Positions 17,427-26,846 are shown, counted from the first letter of the stretch. The stretch: 48,336 bases of DNA from Candidatus Poribacteria bacterium (GCA_026706025.1 JAPOZO010000052.1:1-48336), one strand, 5' to 3'. The notes: a model not told the origin generated them from the letters alone. Numbers and translations: made by a program.

Positions 17427-19016
17427 ATGAGATGGTTTGAAACTCGCGGTCCCGTCTATCCTGAGGATAACTATGTCGTCGCTCGCACAAATGAGCTTGC
17501 GGATTTTGTCAAGCGGATAGAAAGAGGCAGATACATTGTCCTTTTCGCCCCGCGCCAGACTGGCAAAACTTCCTTCTTCCGGAACGCGATTGATGTCCTT
17601 GAAAACCGAGAAAGTGCCTATTTCCCAATACAACTTAATTTTGAGGGATATGTAGACAGTGACGCTACTACCTTTTACACTTCTCTCTGCGAAGAAATAC
17701 GTAAGCAAATTAAGGATGTCTTCCAAAACCGCCAAAAGGATCTACCTGATAGACTCAGCCGTTTTTTAGAAAGTTCAGAGATCACCGAACACATTTCAAT
17801 GCGCAGATTTTTTGAAGACCTTGGAAGTCTTCTGGAAACGCAGCGGTTTGTTATGATTATTGACGAGTTCGATGGTATCCCAGAAGAAGCGATCCGGGGG
17901 TTTTTGCATTCGCTTCGCCATATTTACCTCTCTGGAAGGGAGCGATGCCCACACAGTATCGGTATTGTTGGGGTCAAAAGCATTACACAACTCAACTACG
18001 ATCGCTCCATCTCCCCGTTTAATATACAAGACGAGTTCAAATTGCCCAATTTCACGCTTGAACAGGTGCAAGAACTCTTTTCACAATACACCGCTGAAGT
18101 CGGACAACCCTTCACACCTGAAACCATTGCAGCCATTCATAAACAGACTACCGGTCAGCCTGTGCTTGTCAATCGCTTTGCGCAAATTCTTACCGAGGAA
18201 TTAGACATCCCGAAAAGCGAACCGATTACAAGGAAACACTTTTCAGAAGCACATATCCAACTCCTGCGCGAGGGACATACTAACATTGATCATCTGATAA
18301 CCAATATCCATAAGGATCGGCGGTTTGAGGCACTCCTTATGAAAATCGCCTCCTACGATGAAGGTGTAAGATTTAGCCCTTATAATGAACACATCAATGA
18401 ACTTGCCACTTACGGTGTTATTGCTGAAGGTGCTGACGGTATGTGTGAAATTATCAACCCAATTTATCACTATTGCATCATGGATGCATTCAAACCGATA
18501 GTCAATGGATTGGAGCAGGAATATTTACCAGAAGACGATCGCACAGAATTTCAGGATTATCTCACACCGGACGGACAGATTCAGATGGCAGCACTCCTTG
18601 ATAACTTCCGTGACTTTATCGCACGCGTAGGTTTCAGAATTCTACAAGTTCCGGATACGCCACGAGAATATGTCGGACAGCATATGCTCTTTGCTTACCT
18701 TGAGCAGTTTGTTCAAAGTGTGGGTGGAACTATGTATCTTGAGGTGCAAACAGGGCGCGGTAGAACGGATATTCTAATTCTCCACAGAAACCGAAAATAC
18801 ATCGTTGAAACAAAAATCTGGGGTGGAGATCGCCGTTATCAGGCAGGCAAAGCACAACTCGCCGCGTACGTTAAATTGGAGCAGGCTGAGGAGGGGTATT
18901 ATGTTGTGTTTGACCATCGCAACACGCCGGAACCGCGCGTGGAGACAGAGACAATAGATGGGTTGGCAATTCGGAGTTATGTGATTCCAGTGATGCAGGA
19001 ACGTCCATCAGATTGA
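17427..19016 (+). CDS. AAA-like ATPase fused to a PD-(D/E)XK nuclease-like domain
   Basis: A 529-residue two-part protein. The N-terminal ATPase has Walker A at 41-48 (APRQTGKT) and Walker B at 141-150 (FVMIIDEFDG), of the STAND/AAA_35-like type with the ARTNELADFV lead-in. The C terminus has a PD-(D/E)XK core: GRTD (445-448, Asp448), VETK (460-463, Glu461 and Lys463) and QLAAY at 477-481. The pairing resembles the AAA-ATPase-like/PDDEXK_9 proteins common in Bacteroidetes and other phyla, whose role is unproven (mobile element or defence related). AAGGAG lies ten bases before ATG. It is a single gene between folK and sucC. Confidence 0.85.
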   Translation: MRWFETRGPVYPEDNYVVARTNELADFVKRIERGRYIVLFAPRQTGKTSFFRNAIDVLENRESAYFPIQLNFEGYVDSDATTFYTSLCEEIRKQIKDVFQNRQKDLPDRLSRFLESSEITEHISMRRFFEDLGSLLETQRFVMIIDEFDGIPEEAIRGFLHSLRHIYLSGRERCPHSIGIVGVKSITQLNYDRSISPFNIQDEFKLPNFTLEQVQELFSQYTAEVGQPFTPETIAAIHKQTTGQPVLVNRFAQILTEELDIPKSEPITRKHFSEAHIQLLREGHTNIDHLITNIHKDRRFEALLMKIASYDEGVRFSPYNEHINELATYGVIAEGADGMCEIINPIYHYCIMDAFKPIVNGLEQEYLPEDDRTEFQDYLTPDGQIQMAALLDNFRDFIARVGFRILQVPDTPREYVGQHMLFAYLEQFVQSVGGTMYLEVQTGRGRTDILILHRNRKYIVETKIWGGDRRYQAGKAQLAAYVKLEQAEEGYYVVFDHRNTPEPRVETETIDGLAIRSYVIPVMQERPSD

Positions 19017-19047
19017 TTCGGTTTCGGTTCCAGCCCCTTTGAAAAAC

Positions 19048-19076
19048 TTGCAATTTCCGCTCAGGTATGGTATAAT
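19048..19076 (+). promoter_or_regulatory. promoter for sucC
   Basis: TTGCAA (19048-19053) and TATAAT (19071-19076) with a 17-base spacer, 66 bases before the sucC start. Confidence 0.65.
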
Positions 19077-19142
19077 TTTTGAGATATTAATCCAGAACAC
19101 ATAAATGCCAAAGGGGTCTTACCGAAGAACCACACCAAAGAT

Positions 19143-20327
19143 ATGAACATCCACGAATACCAAGCCAAACAAATCTTAGAGTCCCATGGTGTCAATACGT
19201 TACCCGGTCAAGTTGCCGAAACGTCGGCGGAAGCGGAAACCGTTGCGCGTTCTCTCAATTGTAGTAGATACATTGTCAAGGCACAAATCCATGCGGGCGG
19301 CCGCGGGAAAGGCGGCGGCATCAAACTCGCAAACTCACCCGCAGAAGTTAAACAGCAGGCTGAAACTCTCCTCGGCATGCAACTCGTGACCCCACAGACC
19401 GGTCCCGAAGGGAAACAGGTCCGAAAAGTGCTTATCGCTACAGCCGTAGAAATAGAGAAAGAGTACTACCTCGCTATATTGCTTGATCGGGAGACCTCAC
19501 AGCTCACCTTAATCGGCAGTGAGGAAGGCGGTGTCAACATTGAAGAGGTCGCAGCGCAAACCCCCGAAAAGATCATTAGAACACAAATTGACCCCGCTTT
19601 CGGGTTAACAGAATTTCAAGCGCGGGCGTTCGCATACAAACTGATTACCGATACAAGTTACCATTCGATTATTCCAAATGCCACAAAACTCATTTTATCG
19701 CTTTACAATGCCTTTACCGGATGCGACTGTTCACTCGTAGAGATTAACCCGTTGGCAATCGTAACAACAGATAATGAATTAGACATCGTTGCCCTTGATT
19801 CTAAGGTAAATCTCGACGACAATTCGCTCTGGCGACATCCCGACATAGCTGAGATGCGTGATCCACACGAGGAAGATCCGAGTGAATTGGAGGCGAGCGA
19901 ATCCAGTTTGAGCTATATCCGTCTTGACGGCGACATCGGTTGTATGGTGAACGGTGCGGGATTAGCGATGGCAACGATGGACATTATTAAGCAGAATGGC
20001 GGCGAACCGGCAAATTTCCTTGATGTTGGCGGTGGCGCAACCGTGGAGGCAGTCGCGCACGCCTTCCGTCTTATCCTCGCAGATGAAAATGTGAAGGCTG
20101 TTCTCGTCAATATCTTTGGCGGTATCATGAAATGCGACACCATCGCGAACGGCATCGTTGAAGCAGCGAAACAGGTCGAACTCAACGTCCCCCTTGTAGT
20201 CAGATTGGAAGGCACAAATGTGGAACTCGGTAAACAGATTATCGCCGAGTCGGACCTGAATGTTCAACAAGCAGAAGGGCTATCTGAAGCAGCACAACTC
20301 GCGGTAACGGCAGCGAACTCTGGATAA
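19143..20327 (+). CDS. sucC: succinyl-CoA ligase (ADP-forming) beta subunit
   Basis: A 394-residue beta subunit of the TCA-cycle enzyme making ATP from succinyl-CoA. It starts [17 protein letters not shown] and has the ATP-grasp motif [30 protein letters not shown] and FLDVGGGAT with [10 protein letters not shown] follow. The partner subunit sucD is not adjacent: pgk and proS lie between (sucD starts at 23334). Confidence 0.96.
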   Translation: MNIHEYQAKQILESHGVNTLPGQVAETSAEAETVARSLNCSRYIVKAQIHAGGRGKGGGIKLANSPAEVKQQAETLLGMQLVTPQTGPEGKQVRKVLIATAVEIEKEYYLAILLDRETSQLTLIGSEEGGVNIEEVAAQTPEKIIRTQIDPAFGLTEFQARAFAYKLITDTSYHSIIPNATKLILSLYNAFTGCDCSLVEINPLAIVTTDNELDIVALDSKVNLDDNSLWRHPDIAEMRDPHEEDPSELEASESSLSYIRLDGDIGCMVNGAGLAMATMDIIKQNGGEPANFLDVGGGATVEAVAHAFRLILADENVKAVLVNIFGGIMKCDTIANGIVEAAKQVELNVPLVVRLEGTNVELGKQIIAESDLNVQQAEGLSEAAQLAVTAANSG

Positions 20328-20396
20328 AAATAACGCAACTGGCGACCGAACCGTTCAAATGGACAGGAAATCGGTTTCGGACGGGTAAAGCGTCTT

Positions 20397-20490
20397 CAGT
20401 TTTCAATTATCAGTAGGTGGTATCAACGGTTTACGTCCTTGCGAGCGCACTATCTGTTATTGACAGTTCCTGACAACTGTTAACTGATAA
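20397..20490. repeat. dispersed 'cagttttcaattatcag' inverted repeat
   Basis: Another copy of the intergenic inverted repeat family; it ends in 'cctgacaactgttaactgataact' directly before the pgk leader hairpin. The 233-base gap holds no gene. Confidence 0.55.
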
Positions 20491-20491
20491 C

Positions 20492-20547
20492 TTTGACCGA
20501 GAACGCGCGCACATTTTTAGATATCGGAAATCGCGTTCTCGGTCAAA
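20492..20547 (+). promoter_or_regulatory. perfect 16-bp stem-loop in the pgk leader
   Basis: 20492-20507 (tttgaccgagaacgcg) and 20532-20547 are exact reverse complements with a 24-base loop, ending 13 bases before the pgk start. There is no ribosome binding site between stem and ATG, and no T-tract of terminator quality. It may be a leader structure that controls or stabilises pgk mRNA, or an operator palindrome. Confidence 0.6.
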
Positions 20548-20560
20548 ACTTATAAAAAAC

Positions 20561-21751
20561 ATGGAAAAACTTGAATTAAAGGATATAGACGTTACTGGAA
20601 AACGTGTTCTCGTACGGGTGGACTTCAACGTTCCGATGCAGGAAGCGAAGATTACAGACGAGACCCGCATTACAGCCGCGCTGCCGACACTTTTATCACT
20701 CATCAACGCTGATGCCAAAATCATCTTGGTGACACATTTGGGCAGGCCGGAGGTCGGTTCGACAGCCGACAGGGAAACGCTTTCTACCGAACCGATCGCC
20801 GTGGCTTTGAGTCGAAAACTCGGCACACGCGTTGCACATGTCAACGATTGCATCGGCGAATCGGTGCAAAGTGCAGTAGACGCTTTGCGTAACGGTGAGG
20901 TCCTGCTCCTTGAGAACGTCCGATTTTACGCTGAAGAGACCGAGAATGATGCCGCATTTGCTCGGCAACTCGCTTCTGTCGCGGAAGTCTATGTCAACGA
21001 TGCCTTCGGCACAGCACACCGTGCACACGCTTCAACCGAGGGGGTAACGCACTCTCTCAATCCGTGTGTCGCGGGGCTCCTGATGGCACGCGAAATCTAT
21101 TATCTCAGCACGAGTCTCGAAAACCCTGCACGTCCTTATGTCGCTATTCTCGGTGGTGCGAAGATATCCGACAAAATTACGTTGATTGAAACGCTCCTTG
21201 AACAGGTGGATAAACTCCTCATCGGGGGTGGTATGGCGTACACCTTTCTGTCAGCGATGGGGCTTAGTATCGGCAACTCGCTTGTCGAAACTGAAAAACT
21301 TGACGTTGCAAAATCCTTGGTTGAAAGAGAAGATTTCTCAGACACCGTTTTATTACCAGTAGACCACGTTGTCGGACGAAATTTTGACCCGGAAACCGAA
21401 TCTCAGATTATTGGCAAAAGGTCTATTCCCGAGGGATGGCAAGGGTTAGATATTGGACCTGAAACCGTATCCGCTTTTGGTGAGCAGATCGCGCTCGCAA
21501 AAACAGTGGTATGGAATGGTCCCTTAGGTGTCTATGAATTCAAGAATTTTGCACAAGGCACGATCGCGGTGGCGAAACAGATTGCCGATTCGGAATCGGT
21601 GAGCATCATCGGTGGTGGTGATTGTGTCGCAGCAATACAACAAGCTGGGGTCGCAGATCGGATGACGCATATCTCAACGGGCGGCGGTGCCTCATTAGAG
21701 TTTTTAGAAGGCAAGCCACTCCCCGGTATCGTCGCTTTAACAGATAATTAA
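20561..21751 (+). CDS. pgk: phosphoglycerate kinase
   Basis: A 396-residue glycolytic kinase (1,3-bisphosphoglycerate plus ADP to 3-phosphoglycerate plus ATP). Visible motifs: VLVRVDFNVPM near the N terminus, VTHLGRP, LLLENVRFY, VNDAFGTAHRAHAS, VAILGGAKISDK, VVWNGPLGVYE and the C-terminal STGGGASLEFLEGKPLPGI. No ribosome binding site is obvious. The proS gene follows after 22 bases. Confidence 0.97.
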   Translation: MEKLELKDIDVTGKRVLVRVDFNVPMQEAKITDETRITAALPTLLSLINADAKIILVTHLGRPEVGSTADRETLSTEPIAVALSRKLGTRVAHVNDCIGESVQSAVDALRNGEVLLLENVRFYAEETENDAAFARQLASVAEVYVNDAFGTAHRAHASTEGVTHSLNPCVAGLLMAREIYYLSTSLENPARPYVAILGGAKISDKITLIETLLEQVDKLLIGGGMAYTFLSAMGLSIGNSLVETEKLDVAKSLVEREDFSDTVLLPVDHVVGRNFDPETESQIIGKRSIPEGWQGLDIGPETVSAFGEQIALAKTVVWNGPLGVYEFKNFAQGTIAVAKQIADSESVSIIGGGDCVAAIQQAGVADRMTHISTGGGASLEFLEGKPLPGIVALTDN

Positions 21752-21773
21752 TTCAGACCACAGAGGAAAAGAG

Positions 21774-23210
21774 ATGTTTGATAAAATCGTTCCGCGTAGT
21801 GAAGACTACGCAAAATGGTATACCCAAGTCATCCGTCAAGCAGAGATGGCAGATTACACGCCTGTGCGCGGCTGCATGGTCGTGCGTCCCTACGGTTACG
21901 CACTCTGGGAGAACGTCAAGGAACAACTGGATACCCGTTTCAAGGAGACAGGACACCAAAACGCCGCTTTTCCGCTCTTTATTCCGATGAGCTTTATTGA
22001 GAAAGAGGCGGAACACGTCGAAGGTTTCAAACCTGAACTTGCTATTGTCACCCATGGTGGCGGAAAAAAGTTGGAAGAACCGCTTGTGGTGCGTCCGACA
22101 TCTGAAACCATCATCGGCTATATGTATAGCCAGTGGATCCAGTCTTACCGTGACCTACCTGTGCTTATCAATCAGTGGGCAAACGTAGTCCGTTGGGAGC
22201 CGCGTACCCGTCTTTTCCTGAGAACGACGGAATTCTACTGGCAGGAAGGGCATACCGCACACGCGACCCACGCGGAAGCAGAAGAAGAAACGCTCCGCAT
22301 TCTGGATATCTACGCCGATTTCGCAGTCAACGAAGCCGCGATCCCTGTTATCCCGGGTCGCAAGAGCGAAAGCGAAAAGTTCCCCGGTGCGCTTACCTCT
22401 TATACCATCGAGGCGATGATGGGTGATAAACGCGCCCTCCAAGCCGGTACATCGCACGATCTCGGACAGAACTTCGCAAAAGCTTTTGAGATTCAATACC
22501 TTGATGCCAATCAGAAACAGCAGCACTGCTGGACAACGAGTTGGGGAGTCAGCACGCGGATGATCGGTGCGATTATCATGGCGCATGGGGACGATCAAGG
22601 GTTAGTCCTACCGCCGAGACTCGCGCCCACACAACTCGTCATTGTACCAATTGTTCCGAAAAACAGAGAGGATGATAAGCAAGCAGTCATGCAAGCCGTT
22701 GACGGTATTTGTGAGACCTTGGACGGTGTCCGTTATCACGTTGACGATAGGTTCGACTATTCACCCGGATGGCGATTTAACGAATGGGAACTCAAAGGTG
22801 TGCCGCTGCGTATTGAGATAGGTCCCCGTGACTTGAGCAACCAGCAGGTCGTTCTCGCACGTCGTGATATACCGGGCAAAGAAGGCAAAACGTTTGTTCC
22901 GATTGACAACGCTGCGGAGACAGTAACACAGATGCTCGACACAATTCAAGCAGATATGCTGAAACGAGCGACAGAGTTTCGGGATGCAAACACCTTTGAA
23001 CCCGACACTTACGACACATTCAAAGAAGTCATTGAAAATGGATTCGCGCGCGCACGCTGGTGTGGTGACGCAGCATGTGAAGATCAGGTTAGCGAGGAGA
23101 CGCAAGCAACTATCCGATGTATCCCAATGGAACAACCCGATGGTGATGGTGAATGTATTGTCTGCGGTCAATTTGCAGCGGAGATCGCAGTCTTTTCTCG
23201 TGCATACTAA
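21774..23210 (+). CDS. proS: prolyl-tRNA synthetase, archaeal/eukaryotic type
   Basis: A 478-residue class II synthetase lacking the large inserted editing domain of typical bacterial ProRS. It shows MVVRPYGYALWENV, VVRPTSETIIGYMYSQWI, the motif 2 region VVRWEPRTRLFLRTTEFYWQEGHTAH, and WTTSWGVSTRMIGAIIMAHGDDQGLVLPPRLAP. The anticodon-binding domain follows, then a C-terminal zinc-binding-like domain (CGDAACEDQ, CIVCG) ending in AY, as in the archaeal type. GAGGAAAAG precedes ATG. It charges tRNA-Pro, one isoacceptor of which is at 8880-8953. Confidence 0.96.
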   Translation: MFDKIVPRSEDYAKWYTQVIRQAEMADYTPVRGCMVVRPYGYALWENVKEQLDTRFKETGHQNAAFPLFIPMSFIEKEAEHVEGFKPELAIVTHGGGKKLEEPLVVRPTSETIIGYMYSQWIQSYRDLPVLINQWANVVRWEPRTRLFLRTTEFYWQEGHTAHATHAEAEEETLRILDIYADFAVNEAAIPVIPGRKSESEKFPGALTSYTIEAMMGDKRALQAGTSHDLGQNFAKAFEIQYLDANQKQQHCWTTSWGVSTRMIGAIIMAHGDDQGLVLPPRLAPTQLVIVPIVPKNREDDKQAVMQAVDGICETLDGVRYHVDDRFDYSPGWRFNEWELKGVPLRIEIGPRDLSNQQVVLARRDIPGKEGKTFVPIDNAAETVTQMLDTIQADMLKRATEFRDANTFEPDTYDTFKEVIENGFARARWCGDAACEDQVSEETQATIRCIPMEQPDGDGECIVCGQFAAEIAVFSRAY

Positions 23211-23333
23211 ATTAGTCATCAGTTATCAGTTTGCCTCGCAGTGAGAGTTAATATCTTGTCGTAGATAGTTTTCCTGTGGAATCCATAGCATATCTGAACG
23301 CCACAACAAACTAACTGACAACCACAAAACAAT
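23211..23333. repeat. dispersed repeat between proS and sucD
   Basis: 'agtcatcagttatcagtttgcc' at the left and 'aactaactgacaaccac' at the right are the arms of the intergenic repeat family. No gene or clear promoter is seen. Confidence 0.5.
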
Positions 23334-24242
23334 ATGAGTATACTTGTTAATAAAAATACAAAAGTGATCGTTCAAGGTATTACAGGCCGTTCTGGACGCT
23401 TTCATACGGAACAGTGCGCAGCTTACGGCACCCAAATTGTTGCCGGTGCAGTCCCCGGTAGAGGCGGGTCTGATGTAAACGGCATCCCCGTATATGACAC
23501 TGTGGCAGACGGAGTCGCAGCGACAGGTGCAGATACCTCACTGATTTTCGTTCCCGCGCGTTTCAACGCGGCGGATTCAGTCATGGAAGCAGCGGCGGCT
23601 GGGGTGTCGCTTATCGTCTGTATATCCGAACATATCCCGGTCCTGGATATGGTTAGGGCGAAAGCCTACTTGAAGACAGGTAATTTTGACAATCCGTTTA
23701 TCATCCCGAACGGTCCCCCGAGGCTCATCGGTCCGAACTGTCCGGGTATCATTACCCCCGGCGAATGCAAAATCGGTGTGATGCCTGAGTTTGCCTACAT
23801 GCCGGGCAACGTCGGCATCGTCTCTCGAAGTGGGACGTTAACTTATGAAGCTGCCTATCAACTGAAACGACTTGGCATCGGGCAGTCCACGTGTGTCGGT
23901 ATCGGTGGCGACCCTGTGATTGGGACAAACTTTGTTGATGTCCTGAAACTTTTTGAGGCGGACGACGACACGCACGCCGTTGTTTTAATCGGTGAAATCG
24001 GTGGGACAGCAGAGGAAACGGCGGCAGCGTTCGTGAAAAACGAAATGACAAAACCTGTCGTAGGTTTTATCGCTGGACAGACTGCGCCACCGGGCAAACG
24101 GATGGGACACGCCGGTGCGATTATTTCCGGCGGACAAGGCACCGCTGCAGACAAGATTCAGGCACTCAAGGCTGCTGGAATTACCGTGGCAGATAGCCTC
24201 GCTACTATTGGGGAAACTGTGGCAGAAATTTTAAACTGTTAA
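23334..24242 (+). CDS. sucD: succinyl-CoA ligase alpha subunit
   Basis: A 302-residue CoA-binding subunit. It has [13 protein letters not shown], a Rossmann CoA domain, [33 protein letters not shown], and the phosphorylated His259 in [16 protein letters not shown]. Residues about 113-129 ([17 protein letters not shown]) appear longer than in E. coli-type subunits. It lies 3 kb from sucC on the same strand, behind pgk and proS. Confidence 0.96.
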   Translation: MSILVNKNTKVIVQGITGRSGRFHTEQCAAYGTQIVAGAVPGRGGSDVNGIPVYDTVADGVAATGADTSLIFVPARFNAADSVMEAAAAGVSLIVCISEHIPVLDMVRAKAYLKTGNFDNPFIIPNGPPRLIGPNCPGIITPGECKIGVMPEFAYMPGNVGIVSRSGTLTYEAAYQLKRLGIGQSTCVGIGGDPVIGTNFVDVLKLFEADDDTHAVVLIGEIGGTAEETAAAFVKNEMTKPVVGFIAGQTAPPGKRMGHAGAIISGGQGTAADKIQALKAAGITVADSLATIGETVAEILNC

Positions 24243-24315
24243 GGTCTTAGCATCGTTCTCCTATAACGGAATATCTCTGATGCTCGGAAACTCGGTTGAA
24301 AGTTCTACGCTACAG

Positions 24316-24374
24316 TGCCACAGGCTAACAGCCTATGGTACGAAGAATCACAGGCTAACAGCCTATGGTACAAA
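24316..24374. repeat. two tandem copies of 'cacaggctaacagcctatggtac'
   Basis: Two near-identical units of about 28 bases, each able to fold by aggct/agcct around AACA. Related copies are at 14486-14515 and 26731-26846. The 200-base gap between sucD and panB holds nothing else but a TATAAT at 24427-24432, ten bases before the panB ATG. Confidence 0.7.
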
Positions 24375-24442
24375 AGAGGGTGTCCGATCAGAAGCCTTAT
24401 CTATTTTAAAATTGCCCAAAGTTCAGTATAATAGTCAAAAAC

Positions 24443-25273
24443 ATGAAAAAAGACATCGCTTACCTTCACACCAAAAAACAGCAGCAGCAACCGATCACTG
24501 TGCTGACCTGTTACGATTACCCGACCGCTTGCTTGCAAGACGAGGCGGGAATTGACATTGTTTTCGTTGGGGATAGCGTTGGCACGAACATCCTCGGCTA
24601 TAAAAGCGAGACGGAAGTGACGATGGCAGATATGCGTCATCATCTCAAAGCGGTACGTCGCGGTGTGACAGATGCCTACCTCCTTGTTGATATGCCTTAC
24701 GCCGCCGACCGCGATGCCAAGCATGCTGTTGCCAATGCGAAACTTTTCTTAGCAGATGGGGCAGATGGTGTTAAATTGGAAGGCGGTATAGAAAAGGTTC
24801 CGATTGTTACCGCGTTGGCTGAACAAGGCATAGAGACTTGCACGCACATCGGTCACAACCCACAAATCCACGGTAGTAAAGCAGCGACACACGGAAAGAC
24901 TTTTGCTAAAGCGAAACGGCTCATTGAAGCAGCATCAGCACTTACTGACGCGGGTGCGAAACTCATCGTGCTTGAGAAAATCACCGAAGAAGTCAGCCAA
25001 ATCATCACGGAGACCGTTGATATTCCGACCATCGGCATCGGTGCCGGACGGTTCTGTGACGGGCAGGTACTTGTCATCAACGATATATTAGGTATCGGTC
25101 CACCCTTCAAACACGCCAAACGCTATCAGGATTACAATCAATTAACTTTTGAGGCAATCAGTCGGTATCGCGAGGAGGTAACGAACGGTACGTTTCCGAG
25201 TGATGCGAACACCTCCCACATTCCCCCAGACAAGCTTGAGCGAGTGCAGAAGTGGTTAAAATTAAGGTGCTAA
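24443..25273 (+). CDS. panB: 3-methyl-2-oxobutanoate hydroxymethyltransferase
   Basis: A 276-residue ketopantoate synthase, the first step of pantothenate (and so CoA and ACP prosthetic group) synthesis. It has VLTCYDYPTACLQDEAGIDIVFVGDSVG, the Mg ligands in DSVG and DMPY, VKLEGG, THIGHNPQ and IGIGAGRFCDGQVLVINDILGI. No ribosome binding site is present; a TATAAT ends 10 bases before ATG, so the message may be nearly leaderless. Its end overlaps the convergent DUF71 gene by four bases. Confidence 0.95.
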   Translation: MKKDIAYLHTKKQQQQPITVLTCYDYPTACLQDEAGIDIVFVGDSVGTNILGYKSETEVTMADMRHHLKAVRRGVTDAYLLVDMPYAADRDAKHAVANAKLFLADGADGVKLEGGIEKVPIVTALAEQGIETCTHIGHNPQIHGSKAATHGKTFAKAKRLIEAASALTDAGAKLIVLEKITEEVSQIITETVDIPTIGIGAGRFCDGQVLVINDILGIGPPFKHAKRYQDYNQLTFEAISRYREEVTNGTFPSDANTSHIPPDKLERVQKWLKLRC

Positions 25274-25908
25274 ATTGCGCGTTCATAGGTGAGATAACAA
25301 TACTCATCTGCATCAACGACGTGTGTGTCTTCTAATTGCACAGGCTCTTTGAAGAACGGTGTATCTAACACCCATGTGTGGTATTCACCCTGTTCACCAC
25401 ATGCATCAATCGGTAGCTGCTTGAGTTCTGAAATGAGATCGGCATTCAAATACCTACCGGCGATCGTCGGTTGAAAGTGCTTTTTGTAAGCGAGGGAACA
25501 GATTATTTTAAATTTGTTGGAGATTAGCGTATCCAATATTGTATGCCGATCCGATTCCCACAACGGTTTATGGACCTCCACCAAACCTGCAGCGACTTCT
25601 TCTATCCAATTCGGCATCCCATTCACCGTAGAAATATCGCCTGTAATTAGCACCTCAATTCCGGTGTCTCTAATCGCCTCAATTTGTTGGCGGTAACTCT
25701 GTTTATAGGGTTCGGAAATCGGCACGAATTCAATTGGAATCCCGACCTTTTGCGCTTGTAGTTCCATGAGTTCCGTTGGGTGTGCATAGAATTGTCGGTT
25801 GTCCGCTGGGACAAAACAGACAAGTCTCCCTATATCGTAAAGATTTAAGGAGACTTGAAATGCGAGTGCGGAATCTTTTCCGCCTGTCCACAACACGGCT
25901 GCTTTCAT
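25270..25908 (-). CDS. DUF71/Dph6-like ATP pyrophosphatase, paralogue A
   Basis: A 212-residue adenine nucleotide alpha-hydrolase-like protein. It has the PP-loop WTGGKDSALAF (residues 7-17), an EVLITGDIS strand, and DACGEQGEYHTWVLDTP near the C terminus, all marks of COG2102. In archaea and eukaryotes the family includes diphthamide synthetase, but bacteria lack diphthamide. Comparative genomics of DUF71 has proposed that some bacterial groups act in B12 salvage. It follows paralogue B with a four-base gap, so the two are co-transcribed. Confidence 0.82.
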   Translation of the reverse strand: MKAAVLWTGGKDSALAFQVSLNLYDIGRLVCFVPADNRQFYAHPTELMELQAQKVGIPIEFVPISEPYKQSYRQQIEAIRDTGIEVLITGDISTVNGMPNWIEEVAAGLVEVHKPLWESDRHTILDTLISNKFKIICSLAYKKHFQPTIAGRYLNADLISELKQLPIDACGEQGEYHTWVLDTPFFKEPVQLEDTHVVDADEYCYLTYERAI

Positions 25909-25912
25909 CCAA

Positions 25913-26680
25913 TTACCCGTCCAGCGGCACTACATCAGCATAGACGTAAGTCGGTGACGTATTGCTGCTTGTGTGAATTTTGTCATCTTTATCCTTGGCT
26001 GAAACGATGTCCCGTTGAACGACTTCTCCCGGTTTTGCGGCGACAGGTGAACTGAACATCGGTCCATCAACAACACATGTATGGAACTCCCCGTTTTCAC
26101 CGAGCGGATCCACACCCTCTGGCAACTCTGCGAGGAGGTTCGCGTCAAACCATCGTCCTGCAAAGTCGGCGGGAACTTTGGTTGGGTTGAGCGCAGTGAT
26201 AATAGCCCGCAAGCCGGAAGCGATCATCTTTTCCGCAAGCAGCGGTGTGTCCTCTCCCCATACTGGGAAAATTGGTGTGAAACCGGTGTCTTTGAGTTTA
26301 TCCTCTCGGTATTCACGGATGTCTTCCAAGAAGAGGTCCCCGAATGCGAAATGCGATGCGGTCAAATGTGCGGGCAACGCTTCCACCTCAGCGAGGAACT
26401 TTCGCATCGCTTCTTCGTAAATCGCATTGGAACAAGGGTACGGGATCGGTATCTCGTATAACGGCACACCGAGTTTCTCAGACTGCTGTTTCAACACCCA
26501 CGCCGGTGTAGAATGAATCGAAACTCGGTCAAATGTTTTTGTGACAGTTGTAAAAATACCGCGGACATCGTAACGTTCGGGTTTTTGGCGGAGTGTGTGT
26601 AGTGCCCACGCAGAATCTTTGCCTGAGGACCAAGAAACTAAGACAGGCACTGGTGCCATTTCGCTTGTCTGTTTAGTCAT
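25913..26680 (-). CDS. DUF71/Dph6-like ATP pyrophosphatase, paralogue B
   Basis: A 255-residue relative of its neighbour with the PP-loop SWSSGKDSAWAL, ASHFAFGDLFLEDIREYRE, and DPLGENGEFHTCVVDGP. It is the first gene of the pair, with AAGG about ten bases before ATG 26680. The substrate is unknown. The two paralogues differ enough to suggest separate substrates or a heteromer. Confidence 0.82.
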   Translation of the reverse strand: MTKQTSEMAPVPVLVSWSSGKDSAWALHTLRQKPERYDVRGIFTTVTKTFDRVSIHSTPAWVLKQQSEKLGVPLYEIPIPYPCSNAIYEEAMRKFLAEVEALPAHLTASHFAFGDLFLEDIREYREDKLKDTGFTPIFPVWGEDTPLLAEKMIASGLRAIITALNPTKVPADFAGRWFDANLLAELPEGVDPLGENGEFHTCVVDGPMFSSPVAAKPGEVVQRDIVSAKDKDDKIHTSSNTSPTYVYADVVPLDG

Positions 26681-26730
26681 TTTATTTTACCTTTTTGTTG
26701 ACTTATAGTATAGTTTGGACAATTCGTAAG

Positions 26731-26846
26731 ATGCACAGGCTAACAGCCTATGCTACTAAAGATACACAGGAAAGCAACGGGCCCCTATGCTACTGAAGAT
26801 GCACAGGAGACCAACAGCCTATGCCACAGAGGATGCACAGGCTATT
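26731..26846. repeat. four tandem units of the 'gatgcacaggctaacagcctatg' family
   Basis: Units of about 33-37 bases start at GATGCACAGG or GATACACAGG and contain variants of 'taacagcctatgctactaaa'. They diverge from each other and the last is cut short. They lie between trpG and the DUF71 pair, on a spacer with no gene. Confidence 0.7.

Noticed and set aside
24427-24443. Leaderless panB promoter as a firm call
   Set aside because: TATAAT is well placed ten bases before ATG, but there is no -35 at the right distance, so it is only mentioned under panB.
25970-26460. Open frames on the plus strand opposite the DUF71 genes
   Set aside because: Antisense shadows with no initiation signals; both minus-strand genes have full family motifs.
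26731-26846. CRISPR array
   Set aside because: Units differ too much, no unique spacers of even length separate them, and related single units occur elsewhere.
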